A DNA stretch of 52,422 nt from Coriobacteriia bacterium (GCA_026416035.1 JAOAFY010000004.1:1-52422); one strand, 5' to 3'. Positions 1-9,719 are shown, numbered from the stretch's first letter. Translations and numbers: made by a program. Notes: generated by a model from the letters alone, not told the origin.

Positions 1-1933
1 GGTTCGCGCCGCCGTAGAGCATCGGGTCGGAGACCTCGGTGAGCAGCACCGCGATCTGGCCGGTGTTGCGGACGTCGATGGTGTAGGCGAGCGTGTCGCC
101 TGCGTGCGCGACCGTCGGGCTCACCGACTTGTAGACCTCGATGGAGCCGGGGCGCTGCTGGTTGACGAAGTCGGCGCCCTCGATGGCGGTGCCGCTCCCG
201 ATCTGGAACGGCCCGAGCTGCGGCCCTTCAGGCCAGACGCGCAGGTACTCGCTTTGCTCGGCCTCCTCGACGGTGTAGGAGCCGGGGATGAGGCCGGCGA
301 ACCGGTACGACCCGTCCTCGCCCGTCGTGGCCTGGGCGTAGAGCACGCCGGAGCGGAACAGCTTGATGAGCCAGCCCGAGCCGGGCGCGTCGCCTCGCCC
401 GTCGCCGTCGGTGTCGATGTACTTGTGCCCCGCAATCGAGCCGGGGTCGTGCCGCCAGGAGTTGGTCGCGGGGCCCGTGAGCGTCTCGGGCCCGAGCACG
501 GGCGAGAGCGGCACGGCCTCTGCGCCCGCCTGGGCGTAGAACCGCCACCAGGCGATGGTCGTGCCGTAGGGCAGCACGGCCTGGGCGGTGAAGACGCCGG
601 GTGCGGCTGAAGGCGCGAGCGCAAGCTCGTAGGTCGCCGCGCCCACGGCGTAGCGCACGAAGTAGCCCGCCGCCGCCGGCATCTCGCCCGACAGCGCGAG
701 CGAGAACGTCTTGGTGACGCCCGTGCGTCGATCTCCGACCAGGATCGGCCGAGACTGCGTGCACTCCGAACCCTCAGGGCCGGTGACGGAGCCGGACGAC
801 GAGACGCAAATCACGCCGGAAAGGTCGGTCGTGAGCTCCCAACCCGCCGGGACAGCCTCAGACAGGCGGTAGTCTCCAGGCGGGAGAGCATCGAAGCCAA
901 ACGTGCCGTCGGCCGCCGACGTGGCCGTCAAAGAGAACGGGTGTGTGCTGTCGAGGTAGGAGAGAGTGAACACGAATCCTGCGAGAGGACCTTCTCCCGT
1001 TTCGCGCTGACCGTTCCCGTTCTTGTCCTCGAACTTCAAGCCATACACGCGCCCCGTCGGTGCGGCCTCTCGGCCCACCGGCATGGAGACGGTCTTCTCG
1101 CCGATGGTGCTGCCGTTCCACTCGTAAAGTCTCGCCTGCGCGCTGGAGCCTGTGTAGCCTGACGCGCCCTTGATGCCTGCCTTCGCCATCCACTCCCAGG
1201 TCACCGCCAGGTGCCCTTCGAAGTACACGTAGCCGACCTTGCCCTTCGGGATCACGAACGACGGCGCTTCAGGCAGACGAGTCATCAGGTAGGCATCGCC
1301 CTCGATCTTCTTGTCATGATCCGTCGGCGAGAACGTGCCGGACGGGCCATCCTGGACCTCCCATCGCCAGCCGCGTGTCTCATCGCACGCGATGGCGTTC
1401 TTCTGGCTCCAGTAGTGGTCCATCTTGAACGCCATCGACGGCACCGCTATCGGGCCGTTCGTCTTGTTCGTGATGGTGAGCCGGTATGGGACCCACTCCC
1501 CCTCGACGTAGCCCTTGACGTCGCCCGTCGTCCACTTGGCCTGCGGAGACCGCGTCCAGCCTTCGAAGGTCACGCTTCCGGCGTCGGCGTACACGGTCGC
1601 AGACATCGCTTCAGGCGCGGGTGCCGCTGCCGAAGCACGCTTTGGGAGGACGGGCGCGGGCGCCGTCGGCGCATCGGGCTTCGCTGCGACATCCGGTTCG
1701 ACGGGAGCGGACGCCTCCGCTTCAGGAGCAGCCGGAGCCGCAGCGAAACCCTGAGCCTCTTCATCGACAGGCTGAGCAGGCGGCCCGGTCGACTCTGAGG
1801 ACGACGGTTCGGCCGCCACATCCTCGGCATACACGGCGATCGCCGGGCTGATCATGGCGATCGCGAGCAGGATGGCAAGCATCGCCGCGAATGCTCTCCC
1901 GGCACCGCCGCCATCGGTCTTCCAGTGCATCAT
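1..1933 (-). CDS. Secreted SdrD/Cna-B-type surface protein, C-terminus beyond window
   Basis: An open frame runs from ATG 1933 off the left edge, so about 644 residues are visible and the C-terminus is missing. It opens with a signal peptide (hydrophobic stretch at about residues 13-33), then a Pro/Ala/Glu-rich linker to about residue 105. Two or more prealbumin-like Cna-B/SdrD-type repeats follow, seen as GRVYGLKFEDKNGNG and AGHKYIDTDGDGRGD, each with a DGxF/YxFxxLxPGxYxxxE pattern. The last visible part (SVSPTVAHAGDTLAYTIDVRNTG) is the start of a DUF11-like adhesive repeat. Such proteins are wall- or membrane-attached stalks or adhesins. The ribosome site AGGAAGGGG lies 8 bases upstream of the start. 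An anchor motif cannot be checked because the end is missing. Confidence 0.85.
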   Translation of the reverse strand, partial: MMHWKTDGGGAGRAFAAMLAILLAIAMISPAIAVYAEDVAAEPSSSESTGPPAQPVDEEAQGFAAAPAAPEAEASAPVEPDVAAKPDAPTAPAPVLPKRASAAAPAPEAMSATVYADAGSVTFEGWTRSPQAKWTTGDVKGYVEGEWVPYRLTITNKTNGPIAVPSMAFKMDHYWSQKNAIACDETRGWRWEVQDGPSGTFSPTDHDKKIEGDAYLMTRLPEAPSFVIPKGKVGYVYFEGHLAVTWEWMAKAGIKGASGYTGSSAQARLYEWNGSTIGEKTVSMPVGREAAPTGRVYGLKFEDKNGNGQRETGEGPLAGFVFTLSYLDSTHPFSLTATSAADGTFGFDALPPGDYRLSEAVPAGWELTTDLSGVICVSSSGSVTGPEGSECTQSRPILVGDRRTGVTKTFSLALSGEMPAAAGYFVRYAVGAATYELALAPSAAPGVFTAQAVLPYGTTIAWWRFYAQAGAEAVPLSPVLGPETLTGPATNSWRHDPGSIAGHKYIDTDGDGRGDAPGSGWLIKLFRSGVLYAQATTGEDGSYRFAGLIPGSYTVEEAEQSEYLRVWPEGPQLGPFQIGSGTAIEGADFVNQQRPGSIEVYKSVSPTVAHAGDTLAYTIDVRNTGQIAVLLTEVSDPMLYGGAN

Positions 1934-1991
1934 GAGGACCACCCCTTCCTCTGCTGCTGCGGTGACAGCAGCGATACACGCGCAGAAAGCA

Positions 1992-2067
1992 GAGACCGGC
2001 CCCTGACAGGGCCGGTCTCACCATTGACTCGCGCGCGCCGCATGGTGACCGGGTGGCCGGCGCGCGC
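1992..2067 (-). promoter_or_regulatory. Two-hairpin 5' leader of the surface-protein gene
   Basis: Two strong inverted repeats lie between the predicted transcription start and the surface-protein ATG. The first pairs 2031-2040 with 2058-2067 (10 bp, 17-base loop). The second pairs 1992-2002 with 2009-2019 (11 bp, 6-base loop). Only a weak T-rich stretch follows the second, so it may be an attenuator or the terminator of lon rather than a classical intrinsic terminator. I could not match it to a known riboswitch consensus. Confidence 0.5.
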
Positions 2068-2077
2068 TCAGACGTCT

Positions 2078-2106
2078 CCCTTACAACCCCGCTCTGCACA
2101 TGTCAA
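2078..2106 (-). promoter_or_regulatory. Predicted sigma70-type promoter of the surface-protein gene
   Basis: A perfect -35 TTGACA (plus-strand complement at 2101-2106) is separated by exactly 17 bases from a -10-like TAAGGG (2078-2083). It lies downstream of lon and about 145 bases upstream of the surface-protein start, so the transcript would carry the hairpin leader. The -10 is a poor match. Confidence 0.5.
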
Positions 2107-2164
2107 CAAACAGACACTGCAGGAGTTGTGTTCCCCGTCACAATGCGCGCCAAACGCATATCCT

Positions 2165-4519
2165 TCAACTCGCACGATGACGCCGCTCGTCGCGCTTCAG
2201 AGCGTGCTCGAGCACATCGCTCATCCGCTCGACGGGCACGATCTCCATCTCGCTGCGCGCATGCTCAGGGACGAGCTCGAGGTCGCGCAGGTTCTCCTTA
2301 GGGACGAGGACCGTCTTGATGCCTGCTCGATGGGCGGCAAGCAGCTTCTCTTTGAGACCTCCGATCGGCAGGACACGGCCGCGCAAGGTGATCTCGCCCG
2401 TCATCGCGACGTCACGACGAGTTGGGCGTCCGGTGAGCGCAGAGACCAGCGCCGTGGCCATCGTGATGCCTGCCGACGGCCCGTCCTTCGGAATCGCCGC
2501 AGCGGGCACGTGGATGTGGATGTCGAGCTTCTCGTTGAACTCCGGGTCGACCCCGAGCGTGCCGGCCTTGCTCCTGATGTAGCTCACGGCAGCCTGTGCC
2601 GACTCGCGCATGACTTCGCCCAGCTGGCCCGTCAAGATGAGCTTGCCGCTCCCCTTCATGGTGGTGGCCTCGACGAAGATGACGTCGCCGCCGACCTCCG
2701 TCCACACGAGGCCCGTGGCCACGCCCACCTCGTCGCGCTTCTCCGCGAGGCCGAACGAGAACTTCGGCGGACCGAGGAACCCGTGCACGTTCCTCGCAGT
2801 CACCGACGTCTTCTCGCTGCGCCCCTCCACGACTTTGCGGGCGACCTGACGGCAAATCGTGGCGATGGACCGCTCGAGGTTCCGGACGCCCGCTTCTCGC
2901 GTATAGCGGCGGACGATCTCGCGCACCGCGGAGTCGGAGATCGTGATGAGCGCCCGGTCGAGTCCGTGCTCCTTCACCTGCTTCGGGACGAGGTAGCGCT
3001 TTGCGATCTGCAGCTTCTCCTCCTCGGTGTAGCCGGGGAAGTGAATGACTTCCATACGGTCGCGGAGCGCGGGCGGGATGGTGTCGAGCAGGTTCGCAGT
3101 GGTGATGAACATGACGTCGGACAGGTCGAAGGGCGCCTCGAGGTAGTGGTCTTGGAACGCGTTGTTCTGCTCGGGATCCAGTACCTCCAGCAGAGCAGCG
3201 GTCGGGTCCCCCCGGAAGTCCACGCCGACCTTGTCTATCTCGTCCATCATGAAGACCGGGTTGCGTGTGCCGACCTGGCTGATCGATTGGATGATGCGGC
3301 CTGGCAGCGCACCCACGTAGGTCCGACGGTGGCCGCGGATCTCCGCCTCGTCGCGCACGCCTCCGAGAGACATCCGCACGAACTTCCTGTTCAAGGCGCG
3401 CGCGATGGACTTGCCGATGGAGGTCTTGCCGACCCCCGGAGGACCCACGAAACACAGGATGGGGCCACGCATGTGATCGGTGAGCTTGTGGACGGCGAGG
3501 TACTCGAGCACGCGCTCCTTGACCTTCTCGAGCCCGTAGTGGTCCTCGTCTAGGATCCTTTGGGCTTCGACCAGGTCGAGCTTCTCCTCGTCGACGACCT
3601 GCCACGGGAGCCCGACGAGCCAGTCGAGGTAGGTGCGGATGACGGCAGTCTCGGCAGCCGCCTGCGGCATCTTCTCAAGCCGACCGAGCTCCTTGAGCGC
3701 CTTCTCCTTCACGGCTTCCGGCATCCCCGCCGCCTCGATCTTCTGCTTGTACTCCTCGATCTCGGCCTGCATCTCGTCGTACTGGCCCAGCTCCTGCTGG
3801 ATGGCCTTGAGCTGCTCGCGCAGGAAGTACTCCCGTTGCGTCTTGGTCATCGACTCCTTGACGCGGCTTTGGATACGAGAACCGAGTTCGAGGATCTCCA
3901 ACTCCTTGCGGAGGAACTCCGCTGCAATCGTCAGGCGCTCTTTTGGGTCGATCGCCTCGAGGATCTGCTGCTTCTCTTCCGTCTTGAGGCTCAGGTGGAA
4001 GGCGATGAAGTCGGCGAGGCGGCCCGGCTCCTCGATGGAGCCAGCGGCCATCAGGACTTCTTGGGGGATCGGCTTGCCGAGCTGCGCGGCCCTCTCGAAG
4101 TCGGTGACGAGGTTGCGCATCAGCGCCTGCGTCTCGAGATCGGCCTCCCCCGCTTCGATGATGGGCTCGACGCGCACCATCATGAACGGATCGACGCTCA
4201 GGTACTCGACGATCCTCACGCGCTGCAGACCCTCGACGAGGGCCTTCGCGGTCCCGTCAGGAAGCTTGAGCTCCTGCAGCACGTTCACGACGCACCCGAC
4301 GTCGTGGATGTCCTCCGGCTCCGGCTCCTGAGTCTCCGCCGCACGCTGCGTGGCGAGAGCCACCAGGTGGTTCGCGCGCATCGCCTGTTCGAGAGCATTG
4401 ATCGACCGCTCACGACCCACGAACAGCGGCACGACCAGATTCGGGAAGAGCACCAGGTCGCGCAGCGGGATGAGCGGAAGCGTCTCAGGTATGGTGCGCT
4501 GGTCGTCCTTCTCCGACAT
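2165..4519 (-). CDS. lon: ATP-dependent protease Lon
   Basis: A 784-residue protein, the same length as E. coli Lon. The N-terminal LON substrate-binding domain starts with [13 protein letters not shown]. It is followed by a coiled-coil region and an AAA+ module with Walker [10 protein letters not shown] (near residue 350) and Walker B FMMDEIDK. The C-terminal serine protease domain carries the Ser-Lys dyad ([10 protein letters not shown], and the Lys in [16 protein letters not shown]). It degrades misfolded and regulatory proteins in the cytoplasm. The frame stays open 22 codons further upstream, but the start at 4519 is preferred because AAAGGA sits 8-9 bases before it and the protein then begins like other Lons. 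A promoter lies just upstream, and a secreted-protein gene is divergently transcribed. Confidence 0.97.
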   Translation of the reverse strand: MSEKDDQRTIPETLPLIPLRDLVLFPNLVVPLFVGRERSINALEQAMRANHLVALATQRAAETQEPEPEDIHDVGCVVNVLQELKLPDGTAKALVEGLQRVRIVEYLSVDPFMMVRVEPIIEAGEADLETQALMRNLVTDFERAAQLGKPIPQEVLMAAGSIEEPGRLADFIAFHLSLKTEEKQQILEAIDPKERLTIAAEFLRKELEILELGSRIQSRVKESMTKTQREYFLREQLKAIQQELGQYDEMQAEIEEYKQKIEAAGMPEAVKEKALKELGRLEKMPQAAAETAVIRTYLDWLVGLPWQVVDEEKLDLVEAQRILDEDHYGLEKVKERVLEYLAVHKLTDHMRGPILCFVGPPGVGKTSIGKSIARALNRKFVRMSLGGVRDEAEIRGHRRTYVGALPGRIIQSISQVGTRNPVFMMDEIDKVGVDFRGDPTAALLEVLDPEQNNAFQDHYLEAPFDLSDVMFITTANLLDTIPPALRDRMEVIHFPGYTEEEKLQIAKRYLVPKQVKEHGLDRALITISDSAVREIVRRYTREAGVRNLERSIATICRQVARKVVEGRSEKTSVTARNVHGFLGPPKFSFGLAEKRDEVGVATGLVWTEVGGDVIFVEATTMKGSGKLILTGQLGEVMRESAQAAVSYIRSKAGTLGVDPEFNEKLDIHIHVPAAAIPKDGPSAGITMATALVSALTGRPTRRDVAMTGEITLRGRVLPIGGLKEKLLAAHRAGIKTVLVPKENLRDLELVPEHARSEMEIVPVERMSDVLEHALKRDERRHRAS

Positions 4520-4556
4520 GCCGCACGTCCTTTCGTCAGCCCTTTCGCGTCGTGAG

Positions 4557-4585
4557 ATAATCCTTTCCCAGAACTTCTGCGTCAA
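4557..4585 (-). promoter_or_regulatory. Predicted lon promoter
   Basis: TTGACG (complement at 4580-4585), a 17-base spacer and GATTAT (complement at 4557-4562) form a good housekeeping-type promoter about 38 bases upstream of the lon start. No CIRCE or HAIR heat-shock repeat was seen in this short divergent interval. Confidence 0.55.
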
Positions 4586-4615
4586 ACGCTCGGCGCCTGC
4601 ACTGACGGGGTCTGG

Positions 4616-6586
4616 ATGTCCGCGCTCCGCACGAAACCCTCCATACGGCTTGGACGGGCACTGTCGGTCGTCGCCGCCTTTGCGGCCGTCGTCTTCTCGC
4701 TGCCGTGCCAGTCCCCGTCATTGGCGGCCCCTGCAGAGCAGAAGGTGACGCTCTCGGTACGGCACGCACGGCCGGCGTATACGGCGGATTCGACCTTCAC
4801 GGTCGACGTCGTCGCGGATCTCGCCGCACCCGCAGGATACTTCGAGGCGCGCATCAGGATCACGTCGCCATCCGGTAGGCTGCTGTATCAGAAGACAGAG
4901 GTGCGTCACCGCGTCCCCGCCGGTCGGACGAGCATCTCGTTCTCTCGCTCGCTCGCAGACCTTGGCGTCCGCCAAGGACGCTACCCAGTCGAGGTCCGCG
5001 TGCTCGCCTCCGGCGCAGCACCCACCGTCGCGAAGTCGCGCCTGCTCGTCTTGGGCGATGCGGCGCGAACGCGCGTGCCCGTCGTCCTGGCCGTGCACGT
5101 CACTTCGCCGCCCTCGACGGACCCAGACGGCCGGTTCGCCATCGACCCAGCGCTGTACCCACGTCCGCGCTCCGACGTCGAGCGCCTTCTCGACACGGCT
5201 GCACGGCACCCCGCAGCTCCAATCGCGCTCGCCGTGGCGCCAGTCTTGGTTGAGGAGTGGCTGCGCGCCGCCGACGGGTACGACGTGCTGGATCCCGGCG
5301 GAGTGCGCGCAGTCCCGCCCGAGGACCCCACCGCTATCGGCGCCGACGCCCTCGTGCGCGGGCTTCGGGAGGCGGTAGGCGCTCGGCGCATCGAGGTGCT
5401 CGACGTGCCGTACGCAGAGCCCGACCTCCGTCAGCTTGCGAGCATCGGAGCGATCGAGGACCTCCGCGAGCACTGGTCGTTGACAGACGCGGTCTTGGCA
5501 CGGGCCATCGGCTCCTCGCCTGCCAGCGGGACGGCCCTGCTCGGAGAAGCGCCTCCGGATGAGGCCCTCGCCGAAACGCGTAGGCGCGGCTGCCGGTTCG
5601 TCCTCGTTTCGCCCGGCAGACTGCTCACCGAAGACACCACGGCGTCGCCGGGCGCGTACCGGGTAGGCCACGGACTCGTCGCACTGGCGCCGTCTGCGGC
5701 TCTCGCCGATGCGGCGCACGCGGATGACCCCGATTCCTTCTACGACGTGCTGTTCGATCGGGCGGTATCAGACGAGCCGACCACACCGCTCGTGGCGCTG
5801 TTCGAGCTCGGGGCCGGTGCGACGCACACCGCGGCAGACGTCGAGCGCGCCGCAACGTGGATCGAAGCGGCTCCGTGGGTGATACGCACCAGCGCCGCCG
5901 ACGCCGCCTCGACCTCTCCGAACCGAGGCGCTCGATCGTCGTCGGCGACGGCCGACAGAGCCGCACCCCAGGGGTTCTGGGACGACGTCTGGCGCGCCCG
6001 GACGCACTCCCGCGCCCTGTCTGCCGCGCTGGGTCACGACGACCCGGCAGCGACTGCGGTCCGCAGGGACTCGTTGATCGCCGAAAGCGCTCTGTGGGCC
6101 GGCCCTGACCGCGCCTACGCCTTCGCGGAGCGTGCGCTGGCCTACGCACGTGCCGCGACTGAGTCTGCGCGACGCTACCTGGACGCGATCGCGATCGACG
6201 CGAAAGACGTGACGCTGCCGGACGTCTCTGGCGACGTCCCGATATCCATCGTGAACCGCTCGGACAAGCCCTTGCGCCTCGGCATCCAAGTCCACGCAGC
6301 ACGTGGATCTGTTCGGCAAGTCCCGAGCCAGGTCGTGGCGCAACCCGGAGAGAACGTCGTCACCGTGAATGTGGACGTCCGAGGGGAGCTGCGCGACACC
6401 GTGAAGGTCTCCCTGACGGCAGGCGACCTTCAGGTCGCGTCCACGCAGATCGGCGTCCGGGCATCCTACCTGGATCGCGTGGTCGCTGTCGGCGGCGTCG
6501 TGCTGTTCTTGTCGGCGTTGCTCGCATACATCCGCCGACGCGCCAAACGTGCGGATGCTGGTACCATTGCCTCTGGTGCACCCTGA
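4616..6586 (+). CDS. Large membrane-anchored extracytoplasmic protein of unknown function
   Basis: A 656-residue protein with an N-terminal signal peptide (basic start, hydrophobic stretch at about 18-38 ending near SLAAPA) and one C-terminal transmembrane helix (about 625-645) followed by a basic tail (YIRRRAKRA). The bulk is therefore outside the membrane. An early beta-rich segment, residues 40-130, resembles an Ig-like or macroglobulin-like sandwich. The middle has a polysaccharide-deacetylase-like rhythm ([22 protein letters not shown]) but no complete deacetylase motif. A late segment ([17 protein letters not shown]) looks like another Ig-like domain. The layout recalls the large secreted DUF6049-type proteins of Actinobacteria, but I cannot confirm membership. 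Only 23 bases separate it from the next gene. Confidence 0.8.
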   Translation: MSALRTKPSIRLGRALSVVAAFAAVVFSLPCQSPSLAAPAEQKVTLSVRHARPAYTADSTFTVDVVADLAAPAGYFEARIRITSPSGRLLYQKTEVRHRVPAGRTSISFSRSLADLGVRQGRYPVEVRVLASGAAPTVAKSRLLVLGDAARTRVPVVLAVHVTSPPSTDPDGRFAIDPALYPRPRSDVERLLDTAARHPAAPIALAVAPVLVEEWLRAADGYDVLDPGGVRAVPPEDPTAIGADALVRGLREAVGARRIEVLDVPYAEPDLRQLASIGAIEDLREHWSLTDAVLARAIGSSPASGTALLGEAPPDEALAETRRRGCRFVLVSPGRLLTEDTTASPGAYRVGHGLVALAPSAALADAAHADDPDSFYDVLFDRAVSDEPTTPLVALFELGAGATHTAADVERAATWIEAAPWVIRTSAADAASTSPNRGARSSSATADRAAPQGFWDDVWRARTHSRALSAALGHDDPAATAVRRDSLIAESALWAGPDRAYAFAERALAYARAATESARRYLDAIAIDAKDVTLPDVSGDVPISIVNRSDKPLRLGIQVHAARGSVRQVPSQVVAQPGENVVTVNVDVRGELRDTVKVSLTAGDLQVASTQIGVRASYLDRVVAVGGVVLFLSALLAYIRRRAKRADAGTIASGAP

Positions 6587-6609
6587 CGGGTGGAGGATCC
6601 GGCGAACGG

Positions 6610-7767
6610 ATGGTGATGCGGGTGCGCACCGTCGTGCTCGATACCAATGTGCTTTTGAGCGATCCGGAGACGCTTCTTGCGTTTCCAGACGCCGAGGTGA
6701 TCGTCCCTGACGTCGTGCTCGTCGAAATCGACCGGCTCAAGACGCAGCGAGTCGACCCTGACCTGCGCTTCAAGGGTCGGGAAGTCAGCAGGATGCTGTT
6801 CGAGCTCTCCGAGGGCGGGAGCCTCACCGACGGCGTGGACATGCCTGAAGGGGGACGAATCCGAGTGGTGGGGCTGGATCCCGAAGCCCAGATGCCTGAG
6901 GGACTCAGCACGAAGAACGCTGATGACCGCATCCTCGCCGTGGCCCTCCAGCTATGTTCCTCTGGCTGCGAGGACCTGACGCTGGTGACCAACGACCTGA
7001 ACATGCTTATCAAGGCCCAAACCCTGGGCGTGAAGGTCGAGCGGCGCCCCGACGTAGAAGCCGGCTTCGCCCGCAAGTACATCATCCGGCCGTTCCAACG
7101 CTACCGGGTGCCTATCACGATACTCGCGGTCGCTTTGGGCGTGTTCGCAGGAGTGCTGGTCCTGGCGTTCTACACGACGAGCCTCACTGGACGCGGCCAG
7201 ACGGCCGGGGTGCCGTCCGAGTTCCGCGATCTGCTCAGCGCCGAGCAGCGTGCGCTGCTCGATGGCCTTATGCGGCTGCAGTCCGTCCCGAACGACGCAG
7301 ATGCGATGAAGTCGGTCGCGGACGCCTACTACAACCTGCGCGACCAGACCGGGAACGTGCAGTTCGCCCAGAAGGCGATCGCCTACTACGAACGGTACCT
7401 CAAGATCCGCCCGGACGACGTCGACGTCAGGACCGACATGGCGGCGATGCTGTTCTACGCCGGTTCGACCGACCGGGCGATCCAGGAGGCCACGAGGGTG
7501 CTCGAGGCCAAGCCCGACCACATCCAGGCGAACTTCAACCTGGGTATCTTCTACTGGCGCGGCCGGTCGGACTACAAAGCGGGCGCGCTGCAGTTCAAGA
7601 AGGTCATCGACCTCACCTCCGCGAGCAGCGATGCGCACGCAACACTCATCAAGCAGCAAGCACAGGCCAACCTGCAAAGCATCGTGAAGGAAGCGGAGGC
7701 CGCTGGCCAGCCGCTCGACCTGAAGTCACTCGGCATCGATACCACGACTGGAGGAACCGTGCAGTGA
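6610..7767 (+). CDS. PIN-domain / transmembrane / TPR fusion protein
   Basis: A 385-residue protein in three parts. Residues 1-155 are a PIN nuclease domain like the N-terminal domain of PhoH/YlaK proteins, with the acidic residues in VVLDTNVLLSDP, VLVEIDRLK, NADDRILAVAL and LVTNDLNM. A single transmembrane helix follows (about 165-192, PITILAVALGVFAGVLVLAF). The last 180 residues hold TPR-like helical repeats (YYNLRDQTGN, AIAYYERYLKIRPDD, EATRVLEAKPDHIQANFNLG). By the inside-positive rule the PIN domain would be cytoplasmic and the TPRs outside. PIN domains are Mg2+-dependent RNases. A membrane-tethered PIN with extracytoplasmic TPRs is unusual. A GGAGG lies 14 bases upstream of the ATG; an ATG at 6616 is an alternative start. 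Its stop overlaps the trxB start (GTGA). Confidence 0.82.
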   Translation: MVMRVRTVVLDTNVLLSDPETLLAFPDAEVIVPDVVLVEIDRLKTQRVDPDLRFKGREVSRMLFELSEGGSLTDGVDMPEGGRIRVVGLDPEAQMPEGLSTKNADDRILAVALQLCSSGCEDLTLVTNDLNMLIKAQTLGVKVERRPDVEAGFARKYIIRPFQRYRVPITILAVALGVFAGVLVLAFYTTSLTGRGQTAGVPSEFRDLLSAEQRALLDGLMRLQSVPNDADAMKSVADAYYNLRDQTGNVQFAQKAIAYYERYLKIRPDDVDVRTDMAAMLFYAGSTDRAIQEATRVLEAKPDHIQANFNLGIFYWRGRSDYKAGALQFKKVIDLTSASSDAHATLIKQQAQANLQSIVKEAEAAGQPLDLKSLGIDTTTGGTVQ

Positions 7768-8714
7768 CGGCCACAGAGACGAACGACATCGCCATCGTCG
7801 GCGGCGGACCGGCCGGGCTCACCGCTGCTCTGTACGCAGCGCGTGCACGCACCCGCACGGTCGTGTTCGAGAGCGGATTGCCAGGCGGGCAGATAGTCAC
7901 GACCGAACGTGTCGAGAACTACCCAGGCTTCCCCGAAGGCATCTCGGGACCAGAGATCGGCGAGCTGATGCGCCAGCAGGCGGAGCGTTTCGGCGCGGAG
8001 TTCCGGACTTTCACGCCGATCGAGCGGATCGAGCCGTACGACCTGGACTTCGTGCTCACAACAGGCGACGGCGACAAAGTCCTCGCCCACGCCGTCATCC
8101 TCGCGACCGGCGCCGTTCCCAAGCGGCTCGGCGTGCCTGGCGAAGACGAGTACACCGGGCGCGGCGTGTCGTGGTGCGCCACCTGCGACGGAGCCTTCTT
8201 CCGCGACAAGGTCGTAGCGGTCATCGGCGGAGGTGATGCGGCGGTCGAGGAGGCGCTGTTCCTCACCAAGTTCGCCTCGAAGGTCTACCTCGTGCATCGA
8301 CGTGACGAGCTTAGAGCTACCAGGTGCATCCAAGAGCAGTGCTTCGCCAACGAGAAGATCGAGGTGCGCTGGAGCCGGGTCGTCACGGAAATCATCGGGG
8401 AGGGCGGGAAGGTCGCCGCGATCCGTCTCGCATCCACCAAGGGCGAGCCGGAAGAGGTGCTGCGGGTGGACGGGGTATTCGAGTTCGTCGGTGTCGAGCC
8501 GCAAAGCGAGCTCGTGAAAGACCTCTGCGACCTCGACGAGCGCGGCTACGTGAAGGTAGACCACAACGGGCTCACATCGTATCCTGGCCTGTACGCGGCC
8601 GGAGACGTGACCGACTCGGAGCTCAAGCAGGTGATCACTGCCGCCGCCAAAGGCGCGTCCGCGGCATTCGAGGCCGTCAAATGGATCGACGAGCGGCTGT
8701 GCCGGGTCTCGTAG
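7764..8714 (+). CDS. trxB: Thioredoxin reductase (NADPH, FAD)
   Basis: A 316-residue flavoprotein of the low-molecular-weight thioredoxin reductase class. It has the N-terminal FAD-binding GxGxxG (IVGGGPAGLTAA), the redox-active WCATCDGAFF, the NAD(P)-binding IGGGDAAVEEALFL and the C-terminal FAD motif GLYAAGDVTD. It transfers electrons from NAD(P)H to thioredoxin. The start is GTG 7764, in a GTGA overlap with the preceding stop and 9 bases after GGAGG. trxA follows 16 bases downstream, so the pair is cotranscribed. Confidence 0.96.
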   Translation: MTATETNDIAIVGGGPAGLTAALYAARARTRTVVFESGLPGGQIVTTERVENYPGFPEGISGPEIGELMRQQAERFGAEFRTFTPIERIEPYDLDFVLTTGDGDKVLAHAVILATGAVPKRLGVPGEDEYTGRGVSWCATCDGAFFRDKVVAVIGGGDAAVEEALFLTKFASKVYLVHRRDELRATRCIQEQCFANEKIEVRWSRVVTEIIGEGGKVAAIRLASTKGEPEEVLRVDGVFEFVGVEPQSELVKDLCDLDERGYVKVDHNGLTSYPGLYAAGDVTDSELKQVITAAAKGASAAFEAVKWIDERLCRVS

Positions 8715-8730
8715 GGAGAGGAGAAGCGCG

Positions 8731-9057
8731 ATGAGCGACCTGATCAAGCAGGTGACCGACGACAGCTTCGAGTCCGACGTGGTCGCGAGCACGATCCCCG
8801 TCGTTTTGGACTTCTGGGCTCCCTGGTGCGGACCGTGCCGTATGATGGAGCCGGTTCTCGAAGAGCTTGCATCCGAAGCCGAAGGCAAGATCCGGGTCGC
8901 CAAGCTCAACGTGGACGACAATCCCAAGACGGCCCAGCGGTTCGACATCCTCTCGATCCCTACGCTGCTCGTCTTCAAGGACGGCTCGGTCGTCAAGAAG
9001 CTCGTCGGCGCCATGCCCAAGAAACGCCTGGTCGACGAGCTCGCAGCGTGGCTCTAG
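8731..9057 (+). CDS. trxA: Thioredoxin
   Basis: A 108-residue classical thioredoxin with the active site WCGPC in FWAPWCGPCRMM and the cis-Pro loop SIPTLLVFKDG. It is the substrate of TrxB, encoded just upstream, and a general cytoplasmic disulfide reductase. It sits at usual family length and has a GGAGAGGAG-type ribosome site. It forms part of a run that continues into the nickel-related genes. Confidence 0.97.
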   Translation: MSDLIKQVTDDSFESDVVASTIPVVLDFWAPWCGPCRMMEPVLEELASEAEGKIRVAKLNVDDNPKTAQRFDILSIPTLLVFKDGSVVKKLVGAMPKKRLVDELAAWL

Positions 9058-9070
9058 ACGAGGAGGCGTG

Positions 9071-9499
9071 GTGCGCGTCCTCGTCGTCGACGGCATGGGC
9101 GGGCGTATCGGCCAGGAGGTCGTCGTCCGCTTAAGGCAGGTCTTCGGGGAGCGCATCGAGGTGCTCGCCGTGGGCACCAACTCCACCGCGACCACGGCGA
9201 TGCTCAAAGCTGGCGCGAACCGCGGCGCGACGGGCGAGAACGCGATGCGCGTGACCGTACGCGAAGCCGACGTGGTGATCGGTCCGCTCTCGCTCGTCGT
9301 GCCCGACTCCATGATGGGCGAGGTTACGCCAGGCATGGCTCAGGCGCTCGCGTCGTCGAGCGCGCGCAAGGTGATGCTCCCCCTGACGAATCCCAGGATC
9401 GACCTGGTCGGGGTCACGAAGACCCCTCTTCCTCATCTGCTGGACGAGGCGGTGTCGATCGTCTCGTCGATGCTCGGGAAGGAGGTCGGCGATGTGTGA
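9071..9499 (+). CDS. DUF3842-like Rossmann-type protein
   Basis: A 142-residue protein beginning VRVLVVDGMGGRIGQEVV, a glycine-rich nucleotide-binding-like start. It matches what I know of the DUF3842 family, whose function is unestablished. Members often lie next to CooT-type nickel-binding proteins, as here. The GTG at 9071 is chosen because AGGAGG sits 4 bases before it and the glycine-rich strand then falls at the N-terminus. The end overlaps the cooT-like gene by 8 bases, so translation is probably coupled. Confidence 0.75.
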   Translation: MRVLVVDGMGGRIGQEVVVRLRQVFGERIEVLAVGTNSTATTAMLKAGANRGATGENAMRVTVREADVVIGPLSLVVPDSMMGEVTPGMAQALASSSARKVMLPLTNPRIDLVGVTKTPLPHLLDEAVSIVSSMLGKEVGDV

Positions 9500-9686
9500 A
9501 GCGCGCGTGGTCATCAAAGATGCGTCCGGCAACGAGCTGGACACCGTCGAGGACGTGACGACCATCGTCCCCGACGAAGGCGGGCTGAAGCTCTTCGATC
9601 TGTACGGCGGTCACCGGACGGTGTCCGCGACGTTCGCGGAAGTGCGGCTGCTCGACCACACCGTCGTCCTGACGGCGACAGAGTGA
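9492..9686 (+). CDS. cooT: CooT-family nickel-binding protein
   Basis: A 64-residue protein starting MCEARVVIKDASG, with a small all-beta pattern throughout. CooT of Rhodospirillum rubrum is a short nickel-binding protein for CO dehydrogenase whose N-terminal Cys2 binds Ni(II) at a dimer interface; Cys2 is present here. The nearby nickel/cobalt importer and Hyp genes support a role in nickel handling. No CO dehydrogenase gene is visible in the window, so the final target is unknown. AAGGAGG precedes the ATG. Confidence 0.75.
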   Translation: MCEARVVIKDASGNELDTVEDVTTIVPDEGGLKLFDLYGGHRTVSATFAEVRLLDHTVVLTATE

Positions 9687-9719
9687 GGGTGCTGCCAGCG
9701 CTGGCGAAAGGAGGGTCGC

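Noticed and set aside
1992-2067. Known c-di-GMP or c-di-AMP riboswitch in the surface-protein leader
   Set aside because: The consensus core of these classes is not visible; only two simple stems are present.
1925-3553. Long plus-strand open frame antisense to lon (542 codons)
   Set aside because: It lies opposite the lon frame, has no recognisable domain and no ribosome site. High GC makes long antisense frames common.
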